Shown piece after piece: positions 23,540 to 30,621 of a stretch of 54,009 nt of DNA (within the stretch, counting starts at the first letter, position 1; the number at the start of each line of letters is the position of its first letter). The notes under the pieces are model-generated. The model had not been told where the DNA came from. It did not search any database and worked only from the letters and a program-made list of their open reading frames with translations. Made by a program: the position numbers and the translations under genes. The stretch lies in NCBI GenBank assembly GCA_035518635.1, contig DATIXI010000049.1, positions 1 to 54,009 on the forward strand. The letters are read 5' to 3'. This DNA comes from AC-32 sp035518635 (lineage in GTDB: Bacteria; Actinomycetota; Thermoleophilia; Gaiellales; Gaiellaceae).

Positions 23540-23614
23540 CGACAGGCTTCAGGGCGACCAGGCGCCCGCGAGCCCGACGAGCAACCCGGTCAGCGCGAGG
23601 GCCGCGGTCAGCAC
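23540..23614 (-). other. In-frame upstream extension of the MauF-like gene containing TGA
   Basis: From a GTG at 23614 (overlapping the stop of the Cys-rich protein gene by 7 bases) this frame reads VLTAALALTGLLVGLAGAWSP, then TGA (23549-23551), then S-L-S, and runs into the ATG at 23539 without another stop. The peptide is a membrane segment ending in SP, the first CcdA-type segment. The TGA replaces the residue normally cysteine. It may be selenocysteine, a nonsense mutation or a base error; the same-frame continuation itself is certain. Confidence 0.6.
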
Positions 23615-24183
23615 TTGATCTTCGAGTCGTAGTACATGACGCAGAAGACGTGCCGGCCGTGGTAGCAGTAGCCCGTCAGCGCGGCGTCGCCGTTGATCCG
23701 GGTGCTGACGTAGCCGCAGCAGTCCACGAGCCGGCGGACGTGGCCGCCGCAGCACCGGTACCAGGAGCCGTCGAGGTAGGCGCGGAAGCCGTACGTCTTC
23801 GCCGCGCCCTGGCAGACCCGGGTGCGCGGCGCGGGCGGGAGCGGGTTCCCGTCCGGGTCGCGGAGGAGCCGTCCCTGGGCGTCGACCGGGCGGCCCGCCT
23901 TGTCGATCGGGCGGCCGAGGTCGTCGACCGGCTTGCCGTCGGCCGCGCGCAGCGGGAAGCCGCGGCGGTCGACGCGCGGGAGGCCGGTCGGGTGCGGGCA
24001 CGAGCCGGTCGTGTACGTGTGGCCGCAGAAGTGGTGGGCCTGGGCGGCCTGCGTGCGCAGTGCCCCCGCGACGATGCCGCCGCTGCCGACCGCGAGCAGG
24101 AGCTTTCCGGCTCGCGCCAGGAACCCGCGTCTCGAGCTCGCCTCGGTGACGGCGTCGCTAAACACGCTCTGCCCGGCTTGCAT
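23608..24183 (-). CDS. TAT-exported Cys-rich protein resembling methylamine dehydrogenase light chain
   Basis: A 191-residue protein. The N-terminus has a twin-arginine signal, SSRRGFLARAGKLLL, very like the leader of methylamine dehydrogenase (MADH) light chains. The mature part has ten cysteines: CGH and SCPH, RVCQ, RCCGG, DCCGY, GYCYHG, VFCV and a terminal C. CCGG and DCCG echo the disulfide-rich MADH light chain. A charged linker of X-G-x-P-V/I-D repeats (GKPVDDLGRPIDKAGRPVD) is unusual. Only one Trp is present (SWYRCC), so the two-Trp cofactor TTQ of MADH cannot form. The start overlaps the MauE-MauD-like stop by 26 bases. It is probably folded by that disulfide system; catalysis is doubtful. 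Confidence 0.65.
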   Translation of the reverse strand: MQAGQSVFSDAVTEASSRRGFLARAGKLLLAVGSGGIVAGALRTQAAQAHHFCGHTYTTGSCPHPTGLPRVDRRGFPLRAADGKPVDDLGRPIDKAGRPVDAQGRLLRDPDGNPLPPAPRTRVCQGAAKTYGFRAYLDGSWYRCCGGHVRRLVDCCGYVSTRINGDAALTGYCYHGRHVFCVMYYDSKIKC

Positions 24184-25027
24184 CCGCGAGCACGCTCTCG
24201 AGCTGGTAGAGCGAGTTGAACGTGCCCTTCGCCAGCACCTCGCCGTCCGGCGCGAGCGCCACCGCGTACGGGCTGCCCGGGATCGCGAGCGAGCGCCAGG
24301 CCTCCGCGTCCTCCTCCTCGTCGAAGAGCTCGAGCTCGATGTCCGGGTCGGAGCCGACGAGCCGTAGCGACGGCTCGAGGGCGTGGCAAAGCGCGCAGCC
24401 CGGCGAGGTGAACACGGCGACGAGCAGCGGCGACGCTCGCTCGAAGCGCTCGACGAGGCCGAGGCGGCTGCCGATCTCCGGGCCCTCGTGCTCGATCGAG
24501 AGCGCGGCCTGCGGCGCGATCGCGAGCCGCAGCTCGCCGACCTCGCGCGCGAGCGCGAGCACGGCCACGCCCAGGACGACGACCGCCGCGAGCGCGACGC
24601 CGAGGCCGATCCCGAGCCACGCGTCGGTCGAGGGCTCGGTGTCGGGCGCGACCGCGAGGGCGGCGAAGGCCAGGGCGAGGAGCGCGGTTCGCGCGACCGC
24701 CGGCCAGCCGATCCGTGACCGTGTGCCGAAGCAGCCGCACGGCGCGCCGGCCCGTCCACGCGCCATCGCCCAGAGCAGCGCGAGCGTGAAGATCCCGAGG
24801 AGCCCGGCCGCAGCCCAGGCCGCGCCGGGCAGCCCGGCCGCGACGGCCACGGCAAGAGCGGCTTCGACCGCGATCACGCCGCCCCAGAGCACGGCGCGCG
24901 CGGCAGGCCGGGTCACGCCGTAGGAGCTGAATGCTTCACGCGCGCGCGGGCCGGCGAAGAGCTTGGCCGCCGCCGAGGCGAGCAGCACCCCGGCGAGCAG
25001 AACGCGAAGTAGACCCACGACCGTCAA
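24158..25027 (-). CDS. MauE-like membrane protein fused to a MauD-like thioredoxin domain
   Basis: 289 residues from a TTG (a GTG three codons later is possible). Residues 1-135 are MauE-like: four membrane segments, AAAKLF near the first helix and the conserved CGCFG motif in GAPCGCFGTRSRIGW. After another membrane segment comes a thioredoxin fold with the CxxC site SPGCALCHAL, a cis-Pro region (IPGSPYAVAL) and KGTFNSLYQLESVL, close to the end of MauD. In known mau clusters MauE and MauD help form disulfides in the dehydrogenase light chain. The fusion, plus the linked Cys-rich substrate-like protein, implies the same job here. Confidence 0.75.
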   Translation of the reverse strand: MTVVGLLRVLLAGVLLASAAAKLFAGPRAREAFSSYGVTRPAARAVLWGGVIAVEAALAVAVAAGLPGAAWAAAGLLGIFTLALLWAMARGRAGAPCGCFGTRSRIGWPAVARTALLALAFAALAVAPDTEPSTDAWLGIGLGVALAAVVVLGVAVLALAREVGELRLAIAPQAALSIEHEGPEIGSRLGLVERFERASPLLVAVFTSPGCALCHALEPSLRLVGSDPDIELELFDEEEDAEAWRSLAIPGSPYAVALAPDGEVLAKGTFNSLYQLESVLADASRAERV

Positions 25028-25116
25028 AGGCGGTGGAGAATACCGAGCAGAGACGACGTTCAGCGCTCCGCGGTCATACTGACCGCGACCCGGTAGGCCA
25101 GACAGAAGGAGGGAGC

Positions 25117-25296
25117 ATGTGGTGGGGAATCGGTGGCGGTCTCGCGATCATCTACCTGATCCTGCTGGTCACCTGCGGGGTGATCACGCTCAGGAAGGGC
25201 CACTGGGTGATGTTCATCTTCGGGATCTTCTTCCCGCTCTTCTGGATCATCGGCGCGGTCATCCCGCCGGTCGCCCCCAGAGCAGCGAACACCTAG
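25117..25296 (+). CDS. Small two-segment membrane protein
   Basis: A 59-residue protein starting MWWGIGGG at an ATG preceded by AAGGAGGGA. Two hydrophobic segments (LAIIYLILLVTCGVITL and WVMFIFGIFFPLFWIIGAVI) are separated by a short basic loop (RKGHW), and a short hydrophilic tail follows. The pattern is that of a small helical hairpin membrane protein. It lies 32 bases before the K+ channel gene on the same strand and may be co-transcribed with it. No family name can be given. Confidence 0.7.
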   Translation: MWWGIGGGLAIIYLILLVTCGVITLRKGHWVMFIFGIFFPLFWIIGAVIPPVAPRAANT

Positions 25297-25328
25297 CGGC
25301 CGCAGGCCAGCAAGCATGAGGGAGTAGC

Positions 25329-25778
25329 GTGGCCCGGCCGAACCTGATCGAGCGCCAGATGTCGGGCTTCCTGCGCTCGCCGCCGAAGGTCAAAACCGCG
25401 GCGACCGTGATCGTGACGGCGACAGCCGCTGTGGTCGTCGTCGGCGGAGCCCTGATGCGGTTCCTCGACCACAAGGAGTACGCGAACGTCTGGGTCGGGA
25501 TGTGGTGGGCGATCCAGACGGTGACGACCGTCGGCTACGGCGACGTCACGCCCAAGGAGGTCTCGGGTCGGATCGTGGCCGTGTTCGTGATGCTGGAGGG
25601 GATCGCCCTCCTGACGATCGTCATCGCCGCGATCACCTCGACCTTCGTCGCGCGGGCCGAGCGGGAGGCCGGCTTGGAGGACGATGCCGTCGACGCGCGC
25701 ATCGAGGCCCGGCTCGACGACCTCTCGTCACGGCTCGAGCGCGTCGAGTCGATGCTGCAGCAGCTGACGAGCCGCTAA
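25329..25778 (+). CDS. Two-segment potassium channel with C-terminal coiled coil
   Basis: A 149-residue protein with a GTG start. Membrane segments at about 23-43 and 82-106 flank a pore loop with the selectivity filter TVGYGD (residues 67-72). The C-terminus (ARIEARLDDLSSRLERVESM) is a heptad coiled coil suited to assembling a tetramer. There is no voltage sensor or RCK domain, so gating is not obvious. It overlaps the convergent hydrolase gene by 4 bases at the stops. Confidence 0.9.
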   Translation: MARPNLIERQMSGFLRSPPKVKTAATVIVTATAAVVVVGGALMRFLDHKEYANVWVGMWWAIQTVTTVGYGDVTPKEVSGRIVAVFVMLEGIALLTIVIAAITSTFVARAEREAGLEDDAVDARIEARLDDLSSRLERVESMLQQLTSR

Positions 25779-26698
25779 TCGTGGCTGGCTAGCCACTCGC
25801 CGACGATCTGCATGTAGCGCTCGCGCTCCTCGACGTGCGGCAGGTGCGACGACTCCTCGAGCAGCACCCACTCGGAGCCGCGGATCCCGTCGCGCAGCAC
25901 CTCCTGGAGCGGCGGCGCGGCCTCGTCGTAGCGGCCCGAGACGATGAGCGTCGGCACGTCGATCTCTCCGAGCCGGTCCTTCACCTGCCAGTCCCGGATC
26001 GAGCCGATCACGTGGAACTCGCTCGGCCCGTTCATCGTGTGGTAGACGGTCGGGTCGCGGTCGATCCAGGCGAACGCCTCGAGCACCTCGTCCGGCCAGG
26101 GATCGAGCCGGCAGAGATGGCGGTCGTAGAAGACCTTGCAGGCCTCGGCGTACTCGGGGTCGTCCGTCGTCCCGTCGGCCTCGTGGCGCCGCAGCGTCGC
26201 CTCGACCTCGGGCGGAAGCTCCGCGCGGAGGCGGTTTGCCTCGGCGACGAAGTCGGGGAACGACGCGGCCGAGTTCGCGATCACGAGTGACTGCAGGCCC
26301 TCGGGCTTGGTGAGCGCGTACTCCTGCGCGAGGAAGCCGCCCCACGACTGGCCGAGCACGTGGTGGCGATCGCGCACGCCGAGCGCGTCGACGAGGTTGT
26401 GCAGCTCCCGCACGAACAGGTCGACCGTCCAGAAGTCGGCGCCCCGCTCCGGGTAGTGCGTGCTGCGCCCGTTCCCGAGCTGGTCGTAGTGGACGACCGC
26501 GCGGCCGTCCACAGCCAGGTCGGCGATCGAGATCAGGTAGTCGTGCGAGGCACCCGGCCCGCCGTGGAGCACGACCAGCGGCGCGGGCCCATCCGTGTCT
26601 CCCGGCCGCAGCTCGCCGGTGACGCGGAACCAGGTCTCGGCGGTCTCGCCGCCGACCTCGAACGGAACGGTGCCCTCGCGCACCGCTGACAGGCTCAC
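25775..26698 (-). CDS. Proline iminopeptidase-family alpha/beta hydrolase
   Basis: A 307-residue serine hydrolase. The oxyanion motif LHGGPGASHDYL, the nucleophile elbow GQSWGGFLA, the acid in SGRYDEAAPP and the catalytic His in ESSHLPHVEE are all present, with the cap domain between them (about 140-220). It matches proline-specific peptidases (S33), which remove N-terminal proline or other small residues from peptides, acting in the cytoplasm. Starts 4 bases after the VOC gene stop, so the two are co-transcribed. Confidence 0.85.
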   Translation of the reverse strand: MSLSAVREGTVPFEVGGETAETWFRVTGELRPGDTDGPAPLVVLHGGPGASHDYLISIADLAVDGRAVVHYDQLGNGRSTHYPERGADFWTVDLFVRELHNLVDALGVRDRHHVLGQSWGGFLAQEYALTKPEGLQSLVIANSAASFPDFVAEANRLRAELPPEVEATLRRHEADGTTDDPEYAEACKVFYDRHLCRLDPWPDEVLEAFAWIDRDPTVYHTMNGPSEFHVIGSIRDWQVKDRLGEIDVPTLIVSGRYDEAAPPLQEVLRDGIRGSEWVLLEESSHLPHVEERERYMQIVGEWLASHD

Positions 26699-26702
26699 GG
26701 CT

Positions 26703-27137
26703 TCACCACGACCCCACCGCGACTCCGCCCCATTCCTCGGGGGCGACGTCGCGAACGGTCTGGGTCAGCTCCCAGCGATGGCCGGCGAGGTCGCCGAGCA
26801 CGCACGAGCGCTCGCCGTACTCCCACGTCGTCAGCTCCTCGAGCACCGACGCACCGGAGTCGCGGGCGCGTTCGAAGGCGGCGTCGACGTCGGGCACCCG
26901 CACCTTGATCACGTGCGTCGCGCCCTCGGCGCCAGGGGCGATCCGGTCGCCGTCGGCCTCCGCGACGACCACCGCCCCGTCGGTGCCGACCCGCAGCTGG
27001 GCCCGATGCGACTCCCCAATCCGCACCCGCTCCTCGAACCCGAAGGCCGCGTCGAGCCAGGCCACGGCTGCGCGCACGTCGGGGTAGTAGAGCACCGGCG
27101 TCACAGTGACGGGCGGCGCAGACCGGTTCGTCAGCAC
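26703..27137 (-). CDS. VOC (glyoxalase/bleomycin resistance) superfamily protein
   Basis: A 144-residue protein with two beta-alpha-beta-beta-beta modules: TPVLYYPDVRAAVAWLDAAFGFEERVR and IKVRVPDVDAAFERARDSGA, each followed by strands, ending with the GERSCVLGDLAGHRWELTQT segment. The overall pattern matches VOC members of the PhnB/YaeR style. The GTG at 27137 is the start that avoids running into the tRNA. Substrate unknown. Operon partner of the S33 hydrolase. Confidence 0.8.
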   Translation of the reverse strand: MLTNRSAPPVTVTPVLYYPDVRAAVAWLDAAFGFEERVRIGESHRAQLRVGTDGAVVVAEADGDRIAPGAEGATHVIKVRVPDVDAAFERARDSGASVLEELTTWEYGERSCVLGDLAGHRWELTQTVRDVAPEEWGGVAVGSW

Positions 27138-27159
27138 GGGCCGAAGTCTAAGAGCCGGA

Positions 27160-27231
27160 TGCCCCCGGCAAGAATCGAACTTGCGCACGCGGTTTAGGAA
27201 ACCGCTGCTCTATCCACTGAGCTACGGGGGC
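27160..27231 (-). tRNA. tRNA-Arg (anticodon CCU)
   Basis: On the minus strand a 72-base cloverleaf is formed: a 7-bp acceptor stem (GCCCCCG with CGGGGGC, discriminator A), a D arm with GCTC/GAGC, an anticodon stem GCGGT/ACCGC with loop TTCCTAA (anticodon CCT), a 4-base variable loop and a T arm GCAAG/CTTGC with loop TTCGATT. CCA is not encoded. It reads the rare codon AGG. Confidence 0.97.
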
Positions 27232-27275
27232 CCGCGTGGCAGCGTAGCGCCCTGCCCGACCGAGCTCCGCGCGCC

Positions 27276-28901
27276 CTATCGATGGATGAGGCGCGGTCCG
27301 CAGCCGAAGCACTGGTCCGGGACGTTCTGCGCGATCACGCTGTTGCTCAGTGTCAGCGGCTCGTCCTGGAGGTAGAGGCCGCCGCCTTTCACCGTGAGTC
27401 CGGCGGTTCCGACGACCGCGTTGCCCGTGACGCTGCTGTTCAAAAGGGCGAGCGGGCCGCCGCCGTCGTCGTTCAGTCCGCCGCCGAGGGCGCTGCCGCT
27501 TGCCCCTCTCGCGACGATGGAGTTTCCGCTCACGATCGTGTTGCGCAGCGTCAGTCCGCTGGTGATGCCCATCCCTCCGCCTCCGGCATCCAGCGAGCCG
27601 AACGGGCTGAAGGCGTACAGGTGGTTGTCGCTCACGATGCCGTTCGTGATCACACCGCCGTCGAAGACCGACGCGCCTCCGCCGGCGCTCGCATCGCCGG
27701 CGGCCGACCTAGCGTAGACGGTATTGCCGGTGAGGCGAATCTTGTTGAAGGTGCCGCTGAACTCGCCCGCACCCGACTCCCCGTCGACGTTTCCGGTCGA
27801 GCCGGGAAGCGTCTGTGCGCTGACGTGGTTGTCCGAGATGACATCGCTGGCGAGGACGACGTCGATGTCGGCGTGCAAGCCGCCCGAATCGGCCGCCGCA
27901 TCGCCGAGCGAGTTGGTCATCGTCGCACTGTTGCCGGTGATGGTGCTGCCGGTGATCGTCGCGCCCGTGGCGCCATCGGTGACGTGGATCCCGCCCGCGT
28001 GGGCGTCGAGCTCGACGCTGTTCGGCAGGTCGGCCGCGAGGATGGCGCTGTTGCCGCTGACGGTGCTGTTGCTCATGCTCAGCGAACGGCCGCCGACGAA
28101 GATCGCGCCGCCGTCCGCGAAGCGACCGTTCGGCGCCGAGCCGCTGGCCAGGTTGCCACTGATCGTGCTGTTGGTGATCGTGAGCGGCGCCAGCGAGCTA
28201 TCGATTCCCGCGCCTTCGGCGTCGCTCGCGAGGGCAGACAGGCCCGACGCGGAGCCGATCCGGTTGTTGCTGATCGTGGTGCGGTCGAGTGTCAGCGTGC
28301 CCCAGCTGTCGACGCCGCCGCCGATCGCCGACGCGAACGCGCACGGACCGCTTGGACAGGACGGTCCGATGGGCAGCGTCGCGGACGGGGCGACGCGGTT
28401 TCCGGTGATGACGCTGTTGGTGATGGTGGCCGTGGCGCCGCCCGTGAAGTCGGCGTTGGGGGGGATCTCCACGCCGCCCCCGCGCGCCATCACACCCTCC
28501 TGACCGACGAACGGGATCGATTCCGGGCTCGAGCGTGTGACGCCGCCGGTGATCGTGACGCCGTCGATGGAGACGGTGGGCTCGGTCGGCGCGAAGATCT
28601 CGCCGATCGTCAGCACCGGGCCGCCGCCGTTGATCACGGTTCTGCCCGCGCCTGCACCGACGATCCTCACGCCGACGTCGATCGTGACCCCGCCCTGGAA
28701 GGTGCCCGGCCCGATGTGGATCGTGTCGCCGTCGTGTGCGGCAGCGATGGCTGCCTGCAGGCCCGGGAAGCAGCCCGGCGAGGCTCCGACGCAGAGTGAC
28801 TCCGCCTTGGCCGAAGCGGCCGGGGCGGAGGCCGAGGCGGCCACGGGCGTTCCGATCAGCAGGAAGAGAGCGACGACGAGGTTACGGCGGGAAGCGCCCA
28901 T
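27276..28901 (-). CDS. Secreted right-handed beta-helix (pectate-lyase-fold) protein
   Basis: A 541-residue exported protein with an ATG at 28901 and a signal peptide (NLVVALFLLIGTPVAASASA). An N-terminal segment (SLCVGASPGCFPGLQAAIAAAHDGDTIHIGPGTF) is the usual entry to such helices. The rest is many short coils of the form ITNSVITGN, LDRTTISNNRI, MSNSTVSGNSA, ITGSTITGNSA and LNSSVTGNAV, the asparagine-ladder repeats of parallel beta-helix and polymorphic-membrane-like proteins. No catalytic motif or wall anchor is visible. It may bind or cleave polysaccharide or act in adhesion. It diverges from a SARP-type regulator whose start region it overlaps or abuts. Confidence 0.78.
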   Translation of the reverse strand: MGASRRNLVVALFLLIGTPVAASASAPAASAKAESLCVGASPGCFPGLQAAIAAAHDGDTIHIGPGTFQGGVTIDVGVRIVGAGAGRTVINGGGPVLTIGEIFAPTEPTVSIDGVTITGGVTRSSPESIPFVGQEGVMARGGGVEIPPNADFTGGATATITNSVITGNRVAPSATLPIGPSCPSGPCAFASAIGGGVDSWGTLTLDRTTISNNRIGSASGLSALASDAEGAGIDSSLAPLTITNSTISGNLASGSAPNGRFADGGAIFVGGRSLSMSNSTVSGNSAILAADLPNSVELDAHAGGIHVTDGATGATITGSTITGNSATMTNSLGDAAADSGGLHADIDVVLASDVISDNHVSAQTLPGSTGNVDGESGAGEFSGTFNKIRLTGNTVYARSAAGDASAGGGASVFDGGVITNGIVSDNHLYAFSPFGSLDAGGGGMGITSGLTLRNTIVSGNSIVARGASGSALGGGLNDDGGGPLALLNSSVTGNAVVGTAGLTVKGGGLYLQDEPLTLSNSVIAQNVPDQCFGCGPRLIHR

Positions 28902-28998
28902 GACAAGCCTTTCCGTTCGGGGTAACGAACTCGCTCGAACATTCACCGTGGCAGTCGCCGCTACCGAGGCGCTATCGACCGGCTACCGTCCGCCCTGG

Positions 28999-30621
28999 TT
29001 GCTCGAGTTCCGCATCCTCGGGCCGCTCGCGGTCCTCTCCGACGGCACGCCGCTTCGACTGGGTGGACCGAAGCAACGCGCGACGCTCGCGATCCTTCTC
29101 CTCGAGGCCAACCGGGTCGTCTCGGTCGAACGTCTTGCGGACGACCTGTACGCAGGCGCTCCTCCGGTGACCGCGGTGACGCAGGTGCAGCGCCAGGTCT
29201 CCGATCTCCGCAAGCTCCTGGGCTCCGCATCCGTGATCGAGACCCGCGCGCCGGGTTACGCCATCCGCCTGTCTGCGGATCAACTCGACCTGAGCCGATT
29301 CGAGCGGCTCACCGGGCACGCGGCCGACAGTCTCGCCCGTGGAGAATCCGGTCTCGCCTTGCAGCTGCTCGACGAGGCGCTCGATCTCTGGAGCGGAGCC
29401 CCACTGGTCGACCTCGGCTCGGAGCCCTTTGTCCAGGCCGCAATCGGGCGACTCCAGGAGCTGCGTCTGGCCGCCCTCGAGCAACGCATCGAAGCCGAGC
29501 TCGAGCTCGGCCGCCACGCGGAGATCGTAGGAGAGCTCCGTGAGCTCGTCGTTGCCGAGCCGCTTCGCGAACAGCTCTGCGGACAGCTGATGCTCGCGCT
29601 CTACCGCTCGGGCAGGCAGGCAGAGGCGCTGGACGCCTATCGGACGACGCGGTCGACGCTCGTCGAGCAGATCGGCATCGAACCAGGCCCCGCTCTCCAG
29701 GAGCTCCAACGGGCGATCCTCGTCCAGGATTCGTCGCTCGACCTCGCCTGGCGTGACGAGAGGGCGGGACTCGACAGCACGAGGGCCGTGCTCGTGCTCC
29801 CGAACAGCGAGGAAGAACTGGACGGTCTGCTCGCGATCGGCGAGCGACTAGCGAGACCTTCCGATCGGGAGCTGCTCGTCGCCGGTCTCGTCTCCGGCGA
29901 GCGCGAGTTGCCACAGGCGGTTTCGATGTTGAACGCGCGTCGCAGGTCGACATCCGCTCCGGTCCGAGTCGCAGCATTCACCACCCAGGATCGAGCGGCA
30001 GACATCGCACGGCTCGTGATTGCCTACGGGGTCGACCTCGTGCTGCTCGCCATGCCGGAGGAAGCCGGTGCGGACGCGGTTCCGCGCGAGCTCGCGACGA
30101 TCTACGAGCGCTCACCTGCCGACGTCGCAATGCTCCGTGGGACGACATTCGAGCCGAGTGAGCGGGAAGGTGTCTTCGTACCCTTCGGCGGCGGGCTGCA
30201 CGACTGGGCCGCGCTCGAGCTCGCGGCCTGGCTCGCCTCGGGAGAGAACCTGGTGCTTCGCCTTCTCGGCACGACCGCAGTTCCGTCGCGGCGCCCGCGG
30301 GATGCCAGCCGTCTCCTCGCCGATGCATCGCTTGCGGTGCAACGCGTGGTCGGGATCGACGCCGAACCGGTGATCGTCGAGCCGACGGAAGAGGCTCTTC
30401 TCGGAGCGGTCGAGGGTGCGGCGCTGATCGTGGCCGGCATATCGCCGCGTTGGCAGCACGAGGGGCTCGGCTGGGGCGGGCGAGTGCTAATTGCGGGCTG
30501 CCCAGCCCCGATCCTGCTCGTCCACCACGGGCCGGGCCCCGGCGGCCTCGCCCCGCCGGAGAGCCGCACCAGCTACACCTGGTCGATCGGAAGGTCGCAG
30601 TCAGCGAGTCACGAGCAGTGA
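28999..30621 (+). CDS. SARP/BTAD-type transcriptional regulator fused to tandem Usp-like domains
   Basis: A 540-residue protein if it starts at the TTG giving MLEFRILGPLAV, the usual opening of SARP proteins; a GTG at 28948 and an ATG at 28900 are alternatives. Residues 1-95 are an OmpR-like winged helix (LGGPKQRATLAILLLEANRV... VSDLRKLLG). Residues about 95-250 are the BTAD all-helical domain (DLSRFERLTGHAADSLARGE to GIEPGPALQELQRAIL). The C-terminal half looks like two universal-stress-type alpha/beta domains (ADIARLVIAYGVDLVLLAMP; VFVPFGGGLHDWAALELAAWLA; ILIVHH-like end). No NB-ARC ATPase is present, unlike AfsR. Probably a ligand- or stress-responsive regulator of the divergent beta-helix gene. 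Confidence 0.75.
   Translation: MLEFRILGPLAVLSDGTPLRLGGPKQRATLAILLLEANRVVSVERLADDLYAGAPPVTAVTQVQRQVSDLRKLLGSASVIETRAPGYAIRLSADQLDLSRFERLTGHAADSLARGESGLALQLLDEALDLWSGAPLVDLGSEPFVQAAIGRLQELRLAALEQRIEAELELGRHAEIVGELRELVVAEPLREQLCGQLMLALYRSGRQAEALDAYRTTRSTLVEQIGIEPGPALQELQRAILVQDSSLDLAWRDERAGLDSTRAVLVLPNSEEELDGLLAIGERLARPSDRELLVAGLVSGERELPQAVSMLNARRRSTSAPVRVAAFTTQDRAADIARLVIAYGVDLVLLAMPEEAGADAVPRELATIYERSPADVAMLRGTTFEPSEREGVFVPFGGGLHDWAALELAAWLASGENLVLRLLGTTAVPSRRPRDASRLLADASLAVQRVVGIDAEPVIVEPTEEALLGAVEGAALIVAGISPRWQHEGLGWGGRVLIAGCPAPILLVHHGPGPGGLAPPESRTSYTWSIGRSQSASHEQ

Noticed and set aside
27282..28799. A 505-codon plus-strand frame opposite the beta-helix protein
   Set aside because: No motif, Arg/Asp-rich, and opposite a gene with a signal peptide and clear beta-helix coils.
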